Shown here: piece after piece, positions 9,087-19,064 of the stretch
Layout: each line of letters opens with the position of its first letter
How positions within the stretch are numbered: the first letter of the stretch is position 1
Source of the DNA: a virus
Length of the DNA stretch: 64,000 nt
Reading direction: 5' to 3' (one strand)
IMG/VR virus record: IMGVR_UViG_3300043137_000362
Location: 27,324-91,323 of that record
Notes under the pieces: generated by a model
The model's input: the letters and a program-made list of their open reading frames with translations, nothing else
The model's database searches: none
Told to the model about the DNA's origin: nothing
Program-made: the position numbers and the translations under genes

Positions 9087-9844
9087 CTTCTAACAAGTGT
9101 TAGACCAGTTGATGCTGGTTTATTTTTTTGTATTCCAAAATTAAATAAATCAAATGTTTCCCAATCTGAATTATCTTTAAGTTCTTGTGCGAATTTAATT
9201 GGTCCATGCCAATCATCAAAATCACCCCTATCCTTTACTTCATTTGTTATAATGTATTTATCACCATAATTTGGGTCTGTATCGTGTATTGAAATAATAC
9301 CATTTGGTGAAAGAAGTTGTGAATACATTTCGAAATCATTTTTCACATCCTCATATGAATGTCCAGCATCGATGTGTAAGTAATCAATCTGAATATCGTT
9401 TAATACGAAAAAATTGTGAAATGCTTCTTCAGTAGTTTTGGTAATAATACGTGGATGAAACGTTCTTCTAAAAAATGATTCTTCTCTTGCCCAATTTACA
9501 TTTCCACCAACACCATTCATCGCATCAACTACAAATGTTGCACCAATATCACCCCAATTGTAATCACCATTACCTTCAAAGATTTTGGCTTCATATAAAT
9601 CAACTCTAGCTTGAGTCATTAAACGAGGGATGAATCCACCACCACTGCCTAAACATACGCAATTTTTAGCTCGCATATACTGAATTAGTGAATAAACAAT
9701 CAACCCATCCCCTAAGTGTAAATCAGTTGCCCCATGAGACCAACGATACGGGACAGGTGAATATTCTTCTTCGTGAGATTCGTTAAATTCTAAATTGTTC
9801 GTAAGATTATTTCGAAGATAATCCAGTTTGTAGAGTGGCTCCAT
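9074..9844 (-). CDS. SAM-dependent methyltransferase (class I)
   Basis: The 256-residue protein has the class I methyltransferase motifs: VCLGSGGGFIPRL (about 63-74, SAM-binding glycine loop), an acidic strand end (LYEAKIF), DYLHIDAGHSYEDV, and GIISIHDTD. This pattern matches the methyltransferase-24/cephalosporin hydroxylase-like group that often sits in polysaccharide gene clusters. Substrate unknown; a sugar hydroxyl is the best guess from context. The nearest promoter-like motifs lie about 140 bases upstream, leaving a long leader. Confidence 0.75.
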   Translation of the reverse strand: MEPLYKLDYLRNNLTNNLEFNESHEEEYSPVPYRWSHGATDLHLGDGLIVYSLIQYMRAKNCVCLGSGGGFIPRLMTQARVDLYEAKIFEGNGDYNWGDIGATFVVDAMNGVGGNVNWAREESFFRRTFHPRIITKTTEEAFHNFFVLNDIQIDYLHIDAGHSYEDVKNDFEMYSQLLSPNGIISIHDTDPNYGDKYIITNEVKDRGDFDDWHGPIKFAQELKDNSDWETFDLFNFGIQKNKPASTGLTLVRRCQK

Positions 9845-10007
9845 TAATCGAGGTTAGTATTACTAGCTTATAGTTAAATAAGTATTATTAAAATAGTATA
9901 AGTAAAAGTGTAGTAGTTATTAAGCTTAGTAGCTAACCCCCTACCCCCTTTATTATAAGTATGCAAGTTTGTTTCAAACGTATATAAATATATATAAATA
10001 TATTGAG
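9845..10007. other. Gene-free 163-base leader with G-rich runs
   Basis: This space separates the methyltransferase from the glycosyltransferase at 10008. It contains no reading frame with a plausible start. The sense (minus) strand carries two runs, GGGGGTAGGGGG at about 9943-9954, which stand out in such AT-rich DNA, and a palindrome AAGCTT at about 9931. At its right end are two head-to-tail late-type motifs. The long leader may hold an RNA structure; no known riboswitch is recognisable. Confidence 0.5.
9983..10002 (-). promoter_or_regulatory. Tandem pair of late-type promoter motifs
   Basis: TATAAATATA occurs twice in a row on the plus strand (9983-9992 and 9993-10002), giving TATATTTATA twice in the sense direction. 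It is the only tandem copy in the window, and it lies about 139 bases from the start codon at 9844 instead of the usual 18-28. Confidence 0.5.
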
Positions 10008-11204
10008 TTAGTTTAATAAAATACTACGAATCTTATCTGCCCACTCATTACGATTATCGAATTTTTTCATATAAGTTTTTATTTTATTGAATTCATTTAA
10101 TCTTGTTTCGTATGAATCTTTCAAAATAGTCTTAATACATTTGTCAAATTCATTTTTTGTAGCTACCCTATATTTGTAATCTAATTCGGGTGCCCAATCT
10201 TTGTTAATTATTGGTAATTTTCCATAATCAACCGCTTGGAATATAGAATATCCAAATGGTTCTTGAAAATATGCTCCGTGAAATATACCCCAATTTTTCA
10301 ACATAAATTGATGATGAATTTCAGGGTCCCATTGGTAAAAATCTATATTTTTGAAAGTGTAAGTGGTAGTATCCCTTAAATTTTTAACATCATGTTGAGA
10401 TGTTAAAGCAAATCCTTCATGATCGTTTAACCAATGTAAACATTTTCTAGTCTCGGCTCTCGATGCAAATCCAACTTTACCATTATCTATATGAGTAGTT
10501 AAATTTACATTATGTTTGAACTCATAAAAGTTTGGAATATTATAAGTATAGTTTGGAAATTTTTCAATCATTGAAGTAGTATTATTTCCAATCCATATCC
10601 TTTTTTTGAATGTTGCAATGTAATCATCGTAAAATTCAGCATCTATTTTAGTTTGAGTTTGTAATAAGCTTAGTTCTGGTATTTTATTTAATACATCAAC
10701 TAAATCTTTAGCATATGCATGCACAAATACTGAATTAAATTTATCTTCCCATTTCCAAATATGTTCTCTCTTATGATAATGTGGGTGTAAAACATGAACT
10801 TCCATCGCAGTTTCCAACCATTGTTCTGTTTTATCAGGATCATCTCCGTGAAAATGGAAAACTAAACCTCTTGGTAGTGATTTTTCATTGAAATTTAATG
10901 GACGTTTGGAATCAATTAGTAATTTCCAAGTCTTTTTCATTGGTAGATTCGGCCATACGTGTTCTAAAAAGTAATTAACCCATATATCAGCACCACCTAC
11001 AATTGTATTTCCAGCACCAGTAGTTATTAATACTCGTTGTTGATGTTTTCTTAATCCATTTTCAGTATATAAACGGTCTTCAATATCAGTAAATTCATTT
11101 AAAATTCGGGCAATATCATCTGTATCAATTTCTTGTTTATTTTCGAAATAATCAACTAAATTTTCCTTTAATGTTTGTAATGATTCTCCGACTACTTTTG
11201 TCAT
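10008..11204 (-). CDS. GT4-like (GT-B fold) glycosyltransferase
   Basis: The 398-residue protein fits a GT-B glycosyltransferase: a loop GAGNTIVGGADIWVNYF (about 58-74) after the first strand, a middle VFHFHGDDPD, and a C-terminal EPFGYSIFQAVDYGKLPII (about 319-337), which matches the E-x7-E/nucleotide-binding region of GT4 enzymes, here with the second Glu replaced by Gln (FQA). It begins 23 bases downstream of an exact late-type motif. The N-terminal 50 residues are a helical extension. Its likely role is a sugar transfer within the modification island; donor unknown. Confidence 0.66.
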   Translation of the reverse strand: MTKVVGESLQTLKENLVDYFENKQEIDTDDIARILNEFTDIEDRLYTENGLRKHQQRVLITTGAGNTIVGGADIWVNYFLEHVWPNLPMKKTWKLLIDSKRPLNFNEKSLPRGLVFHFHGDDPDKTEQWLETAMEVHVLHPHYHKREHIWKWEDKFNSVFVHAYAKDLVDVLNKIPELSLLQTQTKIDAEFYDDYIATFKKRIWIGNNTTSMIEKFPNYTYNIPNFYEFKHNVNLTTHIDNGKVGFASRAETRKCLHWLNDHEGFALTSQHDVKNLRDTTTYTFKNIDFYQWDPEIHHQFMLKNWGIFHGAYFQEPFGYSIFQAVDYGKLPIINKDWAPELDYKYRVATKNEFDKCIKTILKDSYETRLNEFNKIKTYMKKFDNRNEWADKIRSILLN

Positions 11205-11226
11205 AATATATAGTTTTTACTCTATA

Positions 11227-11236
11227 TATAAATATA
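11227..11236 (-). promoter_or_regulatory. Late-type promoter motif before 10008-11204
   Basis: Exact TATAAATATA on the plus strand (sense TATATTTATA), 23 bases before the start codon at 11204, in the gap behind the adhesin gene. Same context as the other late-type sites. Confidence 0.6.
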
Positions 11237-11283
11237 TTTTTTCTAAATTATCAATATTTTTTTAGATAATAGAAATTTAATAT

Positions 11284-13437
11284 TTAATTAATCGGACCAA
11301 GTATTACACCCCCACCACCCGAACAATCTCCATAATAAGTAAAGTATCCACTTGAATCTATTGAACCATATACTGAACCATCGGAGTAAGCAGTATTATA
11401 TCCATTGAATACTGAACCATCTGAATTATAATAAGTTTGACCGCTTTGTAATGAACCCAAATAAATGTAGGTGTATATTAGGAATGTATCTCCATTTTTA
11501 TAATTTGCACACGAACCATCACCACTATCAGCTGCAATACTGAAGCTATAATCAGGTGTAGGATTCCCTCCTCCACTTGATGCTTTTGTTTGAGTTACTA
11601 CTAACCCAACTGGTTGTAATCCATATCCACTCTGTGGTGTTATTGTTATAGTTCCACTTCGATTTGTGCTAGTATCGGAATATGATTCAATTGCAACATT
11701 TATATTTGTAGTACCAGTTCCATAAGTAGAAGATGGTGTAATCCAACCTTGATCATCACCTACACTCCACACCATTGAAGATGGTGAAGTTGTTATTGAT
11801 ATTGTTTGATTACCACCATCGGAATTAATTACAAATGATGATGGACTTACACTAAACACTACTGGAAACGCTTGAGTCACTACTGAAGATGCACTGCCTT
11901 GACCTGCACTATTTGATGCTCTAAATGTAATTGTGGCGGTTTTATTAGCACCGGAATTATTATTATTTATAGCATATACACCAACTTGAAAAGAACCAAC
12001 TCCTGCATTATTTGCAGTTGCAGTCCAAATATTACCATATGGATTTAATACTTCCACATTCCAATCTATTGCAATAAATGCAAAATCACCACCACCATTC
12101 ATCGATATTTCAGCAGTTGATGGAGTTGTTCCCCCATTTACGTTTGCAGTAACTGTCATATAGTTGTAAGACCCATATGAGTTATATGCAATATCGTTTG
12201 GTGTTGTAATTGAAACGGATGGGATTACTGCAGGTGGTGTTCCCACATCTTGACTAAGTGTTGCAGAATCTGATACACCTCCACCTACTTTTGATGCGGT
12301 TATCGTAACACTTCTAGCATTTCCGTTATACCCACCTTCACCCTCATAGTTTGGATTTAGGACATATACAAAACTTCCATTTCCTTGGCCCGAAGTAGTG
12401 GTTGGTGCATATGCCCAACTAGAATCATCTGATATTTGCCACGAAGTATTCCAAACCGGTGATGTTTTTACATATAAAGTATAAGATGTTCCCTGTCCAC
12501 TTAAATTATATACATTTGTAATATCATTTCCATTAACATCGGTCAAACGGATGTATTCATCCGTAGCAGGTTGAACTTTGCCCATATCAAACGTAATTGT
12601 TCCACCACTATTAGTGTATGCATTTGGTGATGATGGTATTCCAATTGTAACTGAAATCAATCTCGATGTTGAACTTGCAACTTCTGCAAAAGAAGTTGGT
12701 GATGGTGAAAATGAAGTAGCATTACCCAATGAGTAATTAATAGAACCATATTTATCAATCGATACATCACCTGTCCAATCTCCCATTGTAAATGTTGCCG
12801 CGGGTTGCGTAACTACTACATCTTGTGGAGATGTTTGTTGTCCTGCATTATAATAACCGCTTGGAATTGTCAATTGGATATTTATAGTTCGTTGGGTATT
12901 TACTCCGACCGTATAATATGATGATGGTGAATTAAATCCAATACCTGCAGCGTTTCCTAAATTATAAATCACAAGACCATTACTAGCAACCGATACATTA
13001 CCAGTCCACATACTATATGAAAATACCGGTGCTGCTTGTTGGGTAGTTGTTAAAGTTCCACTAACCGTTCCGGAATTTGTATAACCGGATGGAATGTTTA
13101 TTACTACAACTACACTTCTCGTAGTGTCTGTATCTACTAATGGGAAATATCCGTTTGAATAACCTGTTGAAAATGTAATGCTTTTTATGCTACCTTTCGT
13201 TGGAGTAGGAGCAGTAACGCCCCCGTTAGAATCCACTCTAAATCCAGTCAATCCTGCAGTAGTGAATGTAAACGGCCCATTGTAAGTTTTTCCATAAAAT
13301 TCATCCATACTATGTGGTTTAGTTAAATTTAATTTTGTAGCAGAAGAATCTAAATCAATTTGTGCTCCTGCACTTTGATTTAATGCGATATTCAAATCAT
13401 CAAAACTAAGTTCACCTGAAGATTTTATAGTTCCCAT
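11284..13437 (-). CDS. BACON/Ig-like repeat adhesin, tail appendage
   Basis: The 717-residue protein begins with a short phage-appendage N-terminus (SSGELSFDDLNIAL...MDEFYGKTY), typical of proteins attached to a tail or fibre. Three tandem beta repeats of about 80 residues follow (54-290; each with a W/Y-TG-V-S pattern, an IPSGY...N segment and a QPA-type end), then BACON/Ig-like domains at about 290-405, 405-530 and 530-620, the last with VNSDGG-type and WITPS motifs. The final 90 residues are Gly/Tyr/Ser-rich and end with a GDCSGGGG motif, a possible receptor-binding tip. BACON domains bind glycans or mucins. TAATG couples it to the tail fibre gene upstream. Confidence 0.75.
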   Translation of the reverse strand: MGTIKSSGELSFDDLNIALNQSAGAQIDLDSSATKLNLTKPHSMDEFYGKTYNGPFTFTTAGLTGFRVDSNGGVTAPTPTKGSIKSITFSTGYSNGYFPLVDTDTTRSVVVVINIPSGYTNSGTVSGTLTTTQQAAPVFSYSMWTGNVSVASNGLVIYNLGNAAGIGFNSPSSYYTVGVNTQRTINIQLTIPSGYYNAGQQTSPQDVVVTQPAATFTMGDWTGDVSIDKYGSINYSLGNATSFSPSPTSFAEVASSTSRLISVTIGIPSSPNAYTNSGGTITFDMGKVQPATDEYIRLTDVNGNDITNVYNLSGQGTSYTLYVKTSPVWNTSWQISDDSSWAYAPTTTSGQGNGSFVYVLNPNYEGEGGYNGNARSVTITASKVGGGVSDSATLSQDVGTPPAVIPSVSITTPNDIAYNSYGSYNYMTVTANVNGGTTPSTAEISMNGGGDFAFIAIDWNVEVLNPYGNIWTATANNAGVGSFQVGVYAINNNNSGANKTATITFRASNSAGQGSASSVVTQAFPVVFSVSPSSFVINSDGGNQTISITTSPSSMVWSVGDDQGWITPSSTYGTGTTNINVAIESYSDTSTNRSGTITITPQSGYGLQPVGLVVTQTKASSGGGNPTPDYSFSIAADSGDGSCANYKNGDTFLIYTYIYLGSLQSGQTYYNSDGSVFNGYNTAYSDGSVYGSIDSSGYFTYYGDCSGGGGVILGPIN

Positions 13438-16400
13438 TATCGGTTTTCTTTTAACTCTTTAATTTCAGTTTTCAATTCCTTTATAGCTTGAATAAGTAAT
13501 GGAACTACTTTTTCATATCTAACTGCCATATAACCATCATCTCTAGTCCCAACCGCTTCGGGTAGAACTTCGTTGATTTCTTGTGCAATTATACCAATAT
13601 CATGTTTTCTGAAAAAGAATCCATCTTCACCTTTACCACCACTTTCAGTATCAATAAATTCATCTGTCCAATCAAATTCAACACCATTTATTTTATCAAT
13701 TTTATCCAATGCATTTTCAATCGGAATTATATTTTCTTTTAATCGTTTATCCGATGTATAAAACGCAGTGATGTTACCAGTAGCAGTTATAGCACCACCA
13801 ACTTCTAACATTGTTCCCGTTCCTGCATTTCTATCCATCTTTACATATTTTGATGAATCTCTACCAACCTGAATACCACCTGCAATAATTTCCACAAATG
13901 AATTTACCTCAGCAGTTGACCATGTGCAATCTGGCCGATTAGATGAATTTATATAAACACCTTGAGTGTATGTAGATTGTATATCAATATCTACGTTTTG
14001 AACCAATCTAAACGTATCCCCATTTCCAATAATGGTAATAGTTGAAGTATAACCATTACTCCCATAATACCCAGTCATTGGTCCTTGCACGGGCCCGTAT
14101 GCAGCAGAACTACTAGAACCCAAACTATACTTTATTGCCGGATTTGTTGTGCTTTCCAATGTATACCAGTATGAGTATCTAGCTTGATATATAGTATAAG
14201 TGGTGTAACCGTCATTTGGTATATAAAAACAAAAACCAGATGAATTATCAGTTAATGAAAATGAATATGTTTTACCATTAGTCGAAACCAATGCAGAATT
14301 ATTTATTGTAGTTGAAATTGTAGCGTTATCATAATAAGTAGCACCATCAAGTGGGCCAGTATAAGTTCCATTGTTTGAATATGTTCCACTTAAACTACCA
14401 AATGATGAATTTTGATTAATTAAAACACGAGGTGCATTACCCGAATCATTTAATGTAATCGTTTTTGAAGTTGAATCTAAGATAATAGCGTTATTATTGG
14501 ATGATAAGGTATTCGGTCCAATTGCCCAACCACCAATATATCCCGTATTAACCGTTAATGAGCCACCAAACGAACCTGAAGCTGCGGATAAGTTTCCTGC
14601 GAAAACACCGGCATTGGCATATATAGTTCCGGTAAATGTTCCACTTGTGGCCGTTACTGCTCCGGTAATATCTACCGAAGTTGCAGTTAAATTACCATTT
14701 GAATCTACTTTGAATGGTGAATTTGTTCCTAATGCGATACCATCATTACCTAAATAAACTCCAGCTGCATTTGATGCATATGATGATTTGGTACCTGTAT
14801 AAAATTGACTACCGCCAATTGAGAATCCACCGATATTTCCACTCGGTGCTGATAGTGCACCTTTGAATGATGCTGCTCCAGCAGATGATATTTTGAATTC
14901 TTTCGCAGAAATCCAACCCGCACCTAAAGTTATATCTCCAGCGTTAGTAGTGTAATTATTATCCGAACCTATTGTTCCTCTATATATTGCATTAGCAGAA
15001 AGTGTCCATCCACCTACATCACCTGAGTTATGTGAATCGCCATTACTAAATGAACCAACTTTACCACCATCATTAGCAGTTGCTGGATTTTTAATAGTAA
15101 TAGTTCCCACAATGCCCAACGTAGAACCATCCCAAGTTAAAGAGTTTGTAGCGGATTTTAACGACATTTTATACACACCACTATCACTACCAATGTATAT
15201 ACCATTTGCGTTATAAACTCCAGCTACGGTCTGACCCAATGAAAAATATGGATACGCAGTTCCACCCGAAAGTGTTATGTTTGCAGATGAAACTCCACCG
15301 CTATTATTAGTTCCAATATTTAATGTGCTCTGAACATATGAATCTTCAAACAAACCAATTTTAGCTGCTACGAAGAAATCTTCCGAACCAAGTGATTCCC
15401 AATAAGAACCAACGGTTGGTGGACCAGTTACACCCGTTGCAGTAGAGGTATGTTGTTGGGTTGTAGCATAATAAGTTCCAGTCCCACTTGCAGGATATAA
15501 TACCACATCTCTTCGACCTGTTCCTGCTCCCGTACTAAATTGATAAACTCTACCTTCAACCCATGGACCAGTATGAACAACACCAGGACCAGTCTGTCCA
15601 TCCAACGTCACTAAAACTGAATGAGTTTGTGGAACTGATACTTGAACTCCGGTTGATGTAGTATAATTTACATCAAATGTTGTAACGATACCCGAAGGTG
15701 TTGTTGGTGTAGTTGGGGTTATTGTTTTGTTATTGTTATTCGTTCCATTTACTACATTTGAGATATAAAAACTACCAGAAGTATAGGGTGACGAATTATC
15801 ATATGGATATATCGTATTACCCTCAACTACGGAAATTGAAATTGTAGTAGGTGTTCCGTAAACTCCTGTATTACTTCGTGTCACAATTTGTGATGGTGGA
15901 GTTGATACAACAACACCAGGAGCTCCGTTTGAACCATCTACACCTTGTGCTGCGACACCAATACTAAAATTAATAGTTTGAGAATCGGGTGTTCCTTCGG
16001 AGTTGATATAACTGATTAACGCAGAACCACTTGCAGATTGTGATAATGAACCTGTGTAAATAATATTAGCAGTTTGTGCAGATTGTGAAAAATATGCACT
16101 TACATTACTAATAGTAAATTTATTTGTTCCATTACCATAGGTGTAGTTAGATGCACCTTCTTTAACCGAAACGTTTATTGGTAAGGGTGTCCCAACTCCA
16201 CTTAATGAACCTGATGTGATTGTTTGTGATTGTGGATTTCCAAATACTGAAATAATTGGTGGAGTTTTCTTTGCTTTTGAATATGATACAATTTTTGAAA
16301 CATCAGTTGTATCACCATATCCATCCTTATATCTAATATTTAATTCTAACGAACCCGTATCCGAATCCAATCTTGTTATATAATAATCTGCAGTAGAATA

Positions 16401-18980
16401 ATCTAAAGAACCAGTTAAAACGTTTGATGGGATTGCTGAGATTATATCAAATGAATTACTAACAATTAATCCATTACTATGAGTAATAGTTTCACCCCCA
16501 ATTTTTACACTTACCGAACCACTTGTCAAACTAAATGAACCACTACTTACGAATCCAGTCGATAATGCAGGTAATGTTGCGTTTTCATTTGAAAGTGATA
16601 CAGATAATCCATCTAATATTTTTACCGGTGTTATTTTTACAATATCCGAAAAATTGTTTCCAAATTGGTCTGAACCTGTAAATTCGTAAGTAGTTTCTCC
16701 TGCAATATATGGATACGATGTTCCACTTAATTGATAGGTAGAAACTCCCGTAGTTGGATCATCTGATAAGTGAGTTAATCCCGGCTTTCCACTACCCGAA
16801 TTAATTGTTATTGGAGTAGTTGTTGATGCTAAATTTTTCCTTTTAGCTTGAACTATGATATTCTGACCACTTGGATTTAATGATAAATCCGTTGCCTTAT
16901 AAATAAATTGATTTGTATTTGAATTTACAAATAAACTTGGTGCATTATCACCATCCTCAAAACGATATATTGTTTCATATTCATTTAATCCCTCGCATGA
17001 TGCGGTATAAACAATTGAACCAACTCTAATAGTATTTACACTACCTGAATAATCCAAAGAACCACTAAAATCATGTATATGTAATAATCCACCACCATCT
17101 CCTTGATTAGTAATACCACCTGGATATTGAATTTGATTAGGCCAATTAACTCCATACTCTAACGTACCTGATGCTGAATAATTTACAGGATCAATCCAAT
17201 TACCCAACATATCATATGCAGATGAATAAAAGAATACCGAACCAGTTAGACCATTTCGTTGTGTAGAAAGGTGTAATGATTGATATGGTGGATTAGCGAA
17301 CGACCCCGTACTAAAACGGAATGCAGTTCTATCTGATGAAAATGATAGGAATTTAGTGCTTGCTAAGAAATTATTACCACCGGTGAATGTTTTTGTTGAA
17401 TTGACAACTACGGGAATGTAGTTATTATTTATATCATAAAATTCAAATCTAAAATCAAAAGTTTCAACCGGAATGTTTCTTGGAATTTCTTGCACAATTG
17501 TAAATTCATCCGGTGAGAATGATGTTTCTTGTGCATTTTGTAATGAGACATTTGATACATACCAATCATCTCCACTAAACTCTAAAACCAATTTAGCATT
17601 TGAAGTATTTGTTGCTAATATGTTTTGAGAAATAGATTGTCTTGTTTTGTATATATCTGAACCGCTTACCGTTAAAAAGGTTTGTTGGTAATCTGATGAA
17701 CTGAAATATGCTTTGAGGGTTTTTTGCCCGTCTATTGACCCGCTTAATAAGGTTTTGAATGAAAGAGTATATTCAACATCTTTCGAAACGTTAAATGATT
17801 CGGATGTTATTAATTGTTGAACACCTCCAATGCCGGAATTGTAATCAACTTTTACGGATGCATTAAGTATATCAACGTTTAATGACGTAGGGTGGTCATT
17901 GGATGACGTTACCCAATAAGTTGATAAATTAGAATCAGTAAAATTGCCATACGAAATATCAGTATCCAATGTTGATGTTATATCTCTTAGTAATTCAGAA
18001 GCCTCTAATTTAGATTCTTGTACAAATTGATAATCACCGACATCATTACGTGATTTACGATAAACCTTAACTCTAGCAACATCACCTACGAATGTTTTTA
18101 ATTGTTGAATATTAATTTTAGCGAATGAACCTGTCAACGCAGATTCACCTATAATTTGTCCTTCAACATATTCAAATGAGGTTGTGTAAGGTGTAGGTGG
18201 GAAATCGGAAACAATACTACCAGTTGTATATGGAATATTTACTAAGATTTCCTTATTATTAAGAACTTCCTTAACCGTTGCAGAATATCCCAATGATGGG
18301 ATAGAAATTATATTTTCATCTACCGAAGATGTCCAATTTGAATTATCTTCAATTTTTAATTTATATAATGTTCCTGCACTCCAATTATTTATATTACTAC
18401 CTGCAGTGGGAATTTCAGAAATACCCGAAACTGAACCACTCTGTGTTATATTTGGGATTGTTTTAGAAAAAATAGGTTTAACCAATTCATCAATTGAAAT
18501 GGTTGGTCTTTTGTAAAATCTAACAATAGTTTCATTATTTAGATTTTTATTTATTTGAAACGTTCTTTCCCACTTTACATTGTAAGTCCCTTGCCATTCA
18601 GATGGAATTGGCAATACTAATCCATTTGGGGAAACATAGGTTTTTAATTCACCTAAAATAGTAATTTTTCCAATACCAATCGGAGTATCTTCATACACAT
18701 GAACTGCAATTAATTTAGATAAACCTTCATAGTATTCTGGTATACCATTACCCGGTTCAAAATAAATGGGATTACCATTTACATCTAAAATTTCAATTTT
18801 AATTTCAGTTGTTTCTTTTAGATACTCCGAACCTTCAATTAAGAATCCGTTTTTACCACCGGTTAAGGTTTCTTTCAAATCACTAATTCTGAAATATTCA
18901 GACGTTGAGTTATTATCAACTAAAAAAGTTGAATAATTTGAAAGATTCAAAAATGGTGAGTATGATTTTATTATTGCCAT
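13437..18980 (-). CDS. Large tail fibre with C-terminal S74 intramolecular chaperone
   Basis: This 1847-residue protein is the longest in the window. The N-terminal two thirds are Ser/Thr/Gly-rich beta domains; a short collagen-like stretch (GVDGSNGAPG) lies near 1010. About 1290-1500 are repeated segments of the GGFSIGG/GGWAIGP type seen in trimeric beta-helix fibres. The C-terminus is a peptidase S74 chaperone: SDKRLKENI starts at Ser1743, with Lys1748 as the partner, then DIGIIAQEI and RYEKVVPLLIQAI, ending in a coiled coil. In this family the chaperone cleaves itself off before the Ser after trimer folding. It is the likely receptor-binding fibre. A GGAG site precedes the ATG. Confidence 0.9.
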   Translation of the reverse strand: MAIIKSYSPFLNLSNYSTFLVDNNSTSEYFRISDLKETLTGGKNGFLIEGSEYLKETTEIKIEILDVNGNPIYFEPGNGIPEYYEGLSKLIAVHVYEDTPIGIGKITILGELKTYVSPNGLVLPIPSEWQGTYNVKWERTFQINKNLNNETIVRFYKRPTISIDELVKPIFSKTIPNITQSGSVSGISEIPTAGSNINNWSAGTLYKLKIEDNSNWTSSVDENIISIPSLGYSATVKEVLNNKEILVNIPYTTGSIVSDFPPTPYTTSFEYVEGQIIGESALTGSFAKINIQQLKTFVGDVARVKVYRKSRNDVGDYQFVQESKLEASELLRDITSTLDTDISYGNFTDSNLSTYWVTSSNDHPTSLNVDILNASVKVDYNSGIGGVQQLITSESFNVSKDVEYTLSFKTLLSGSIDGQKTLKAYFSSSDYQQTFLTVSGSDIYKTRQSISQNILATNTSNAKLVLEFSGDDWYVSNVSLQNAQETSFSPDEFTIVQEIPRNIPVETFDFRFEFYDINNNYIPVVVNSTKTFTGGNNFLASTKFLSFSSDRTAFRFSTGSFANPPYQSLHLSTQRNGLTGSVFFYSSAYDMLGNWIDPVNYSASGTLEYGVNWPNQIQYPGGITNQGDGGGLLHIHDFSGSLDYSGSVNTIRVGSIVYTASCEGLNEYETIYRFEDGDNAPSLFVNSNTNQFIYKATDLSLNPSGQNIIVQAKRKNLASTTTPITINSGSGKPGLTHLSDDPTTGVSTYQLSGTSYPYIAGETTYEFTGSDQFGNNFSDIVKITPVKILDGLSVSLSNENATLPALSTGFVSSGSFSLTSGSVSVKIGGETITHSNGLIVSNSFDIISAIPSNVLTGSLDYSTADYYITRLDSDTGSLELNIRYKDGYGDTTDVSKIVSYSKAKKTPPIISVFGNPQSQTITSGSLSGVGTPLPINVSVKEGASNYTYGNGTNKFTISNVSAYFSQSAQTANIIYTGSLSQSASGSALISYINSEGTPDSQTINFSIGVAAQGVDGSNGAPGVVVSTPPSQIVTRSNTGVYGTPTTISISVVEGNTIYPYDNSSPYTSGSFYISNVVNGTNNNNKTITPTTPTTPSGIVTTFDVNYTTSTGVQVSVPQTHSVLVTLDGQTGPGVVHTGPWVEGRVYQFSTGAGTGRRDVVLYPASGTGTYYATTQQHTSTATGVTGPPTVGSYWESLGSEDFFVAAKIGLFEDSYVQSTLNIGTNNSGGVSSANITLSGGTAYPYFSLGQTVAGVYNANGIYIGSDSGVYKMSLKSATNSLTWDGSTLGIVGTITIKNPATANDGGKVGSFSNGDSHNSGDVGGWTLSANAIYRGTIGSDNNYTTNAGDITLGAGWISAKEFKISSAGAASFKGALSAPSGNIGGFSIGGSQFYTGTKSSYASNAAGVYLGNDGIALGTNSPFKVDSNGNLTATSVDITGAVTATSGTFTGTIYANAGVFAGNLSAASGSFGGSLTVNTGYIGGWAIGPNTLSSNNNAIILDSTSKTITLNDSGNAPRVLINQNSSFGSLSGTYSNNGTYTGPLDGATYYDNATISTTINNSALVSTNGKTYSFSLTDNSSGFCFYIPNDGYTTYTIYQARYSYWYTLESTTNPAIKYSLGSSSSAAYGPVQGPMTGYYGSNGYTSTITIIGNGDTFRLVQNVDIDIQSTYTQGVYINSSNRPDCTWSTAEVNSFVEIIAGGIQVGRDSSKYVKMDRNAGTGTMLEVGGAITATGNITAFYTSDKRLKENIIPIENALDKIDKINGVEFDWTDEFIDTESGGKGEDGFFFRKHDIGIIAQEINEVLPEAVGTRDDGYMAVRYEKVVPLLIQAIKELKTEIKELKENR

Positions 18981-18998
18981 AAATTTCTCCTATACTCA

Positions 18999-19008
18999 TA
19001 TAAATATA
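18999..19008 (-). promoter_or_regulatory. Late-type promoter motif before the tail fibre gene
   Basis: Exact TATAAATATA on the plus strand, sense TATATTTATA, 19 bases before the start codon at 18980, followed by an AGGAG ribosome site. Read on the plus strand it contains the T4 late sequence TATAAATA and points toward the small plus-strand gene at 19065, so it could work both ways. Confidence 0.6.
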
Positions 19009-19064
19009 CATTTTTTTAATACTTATTTGTAAAATACATAGAAACCCATAGAACTCTATAAATT

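Noticed and set aside
9920-9945. AAGCTT-centred palindrome as an attachment site or terminator
   Set aside because: The arms outside the central eight bases do not pair well and no T run follows on the sense strand.
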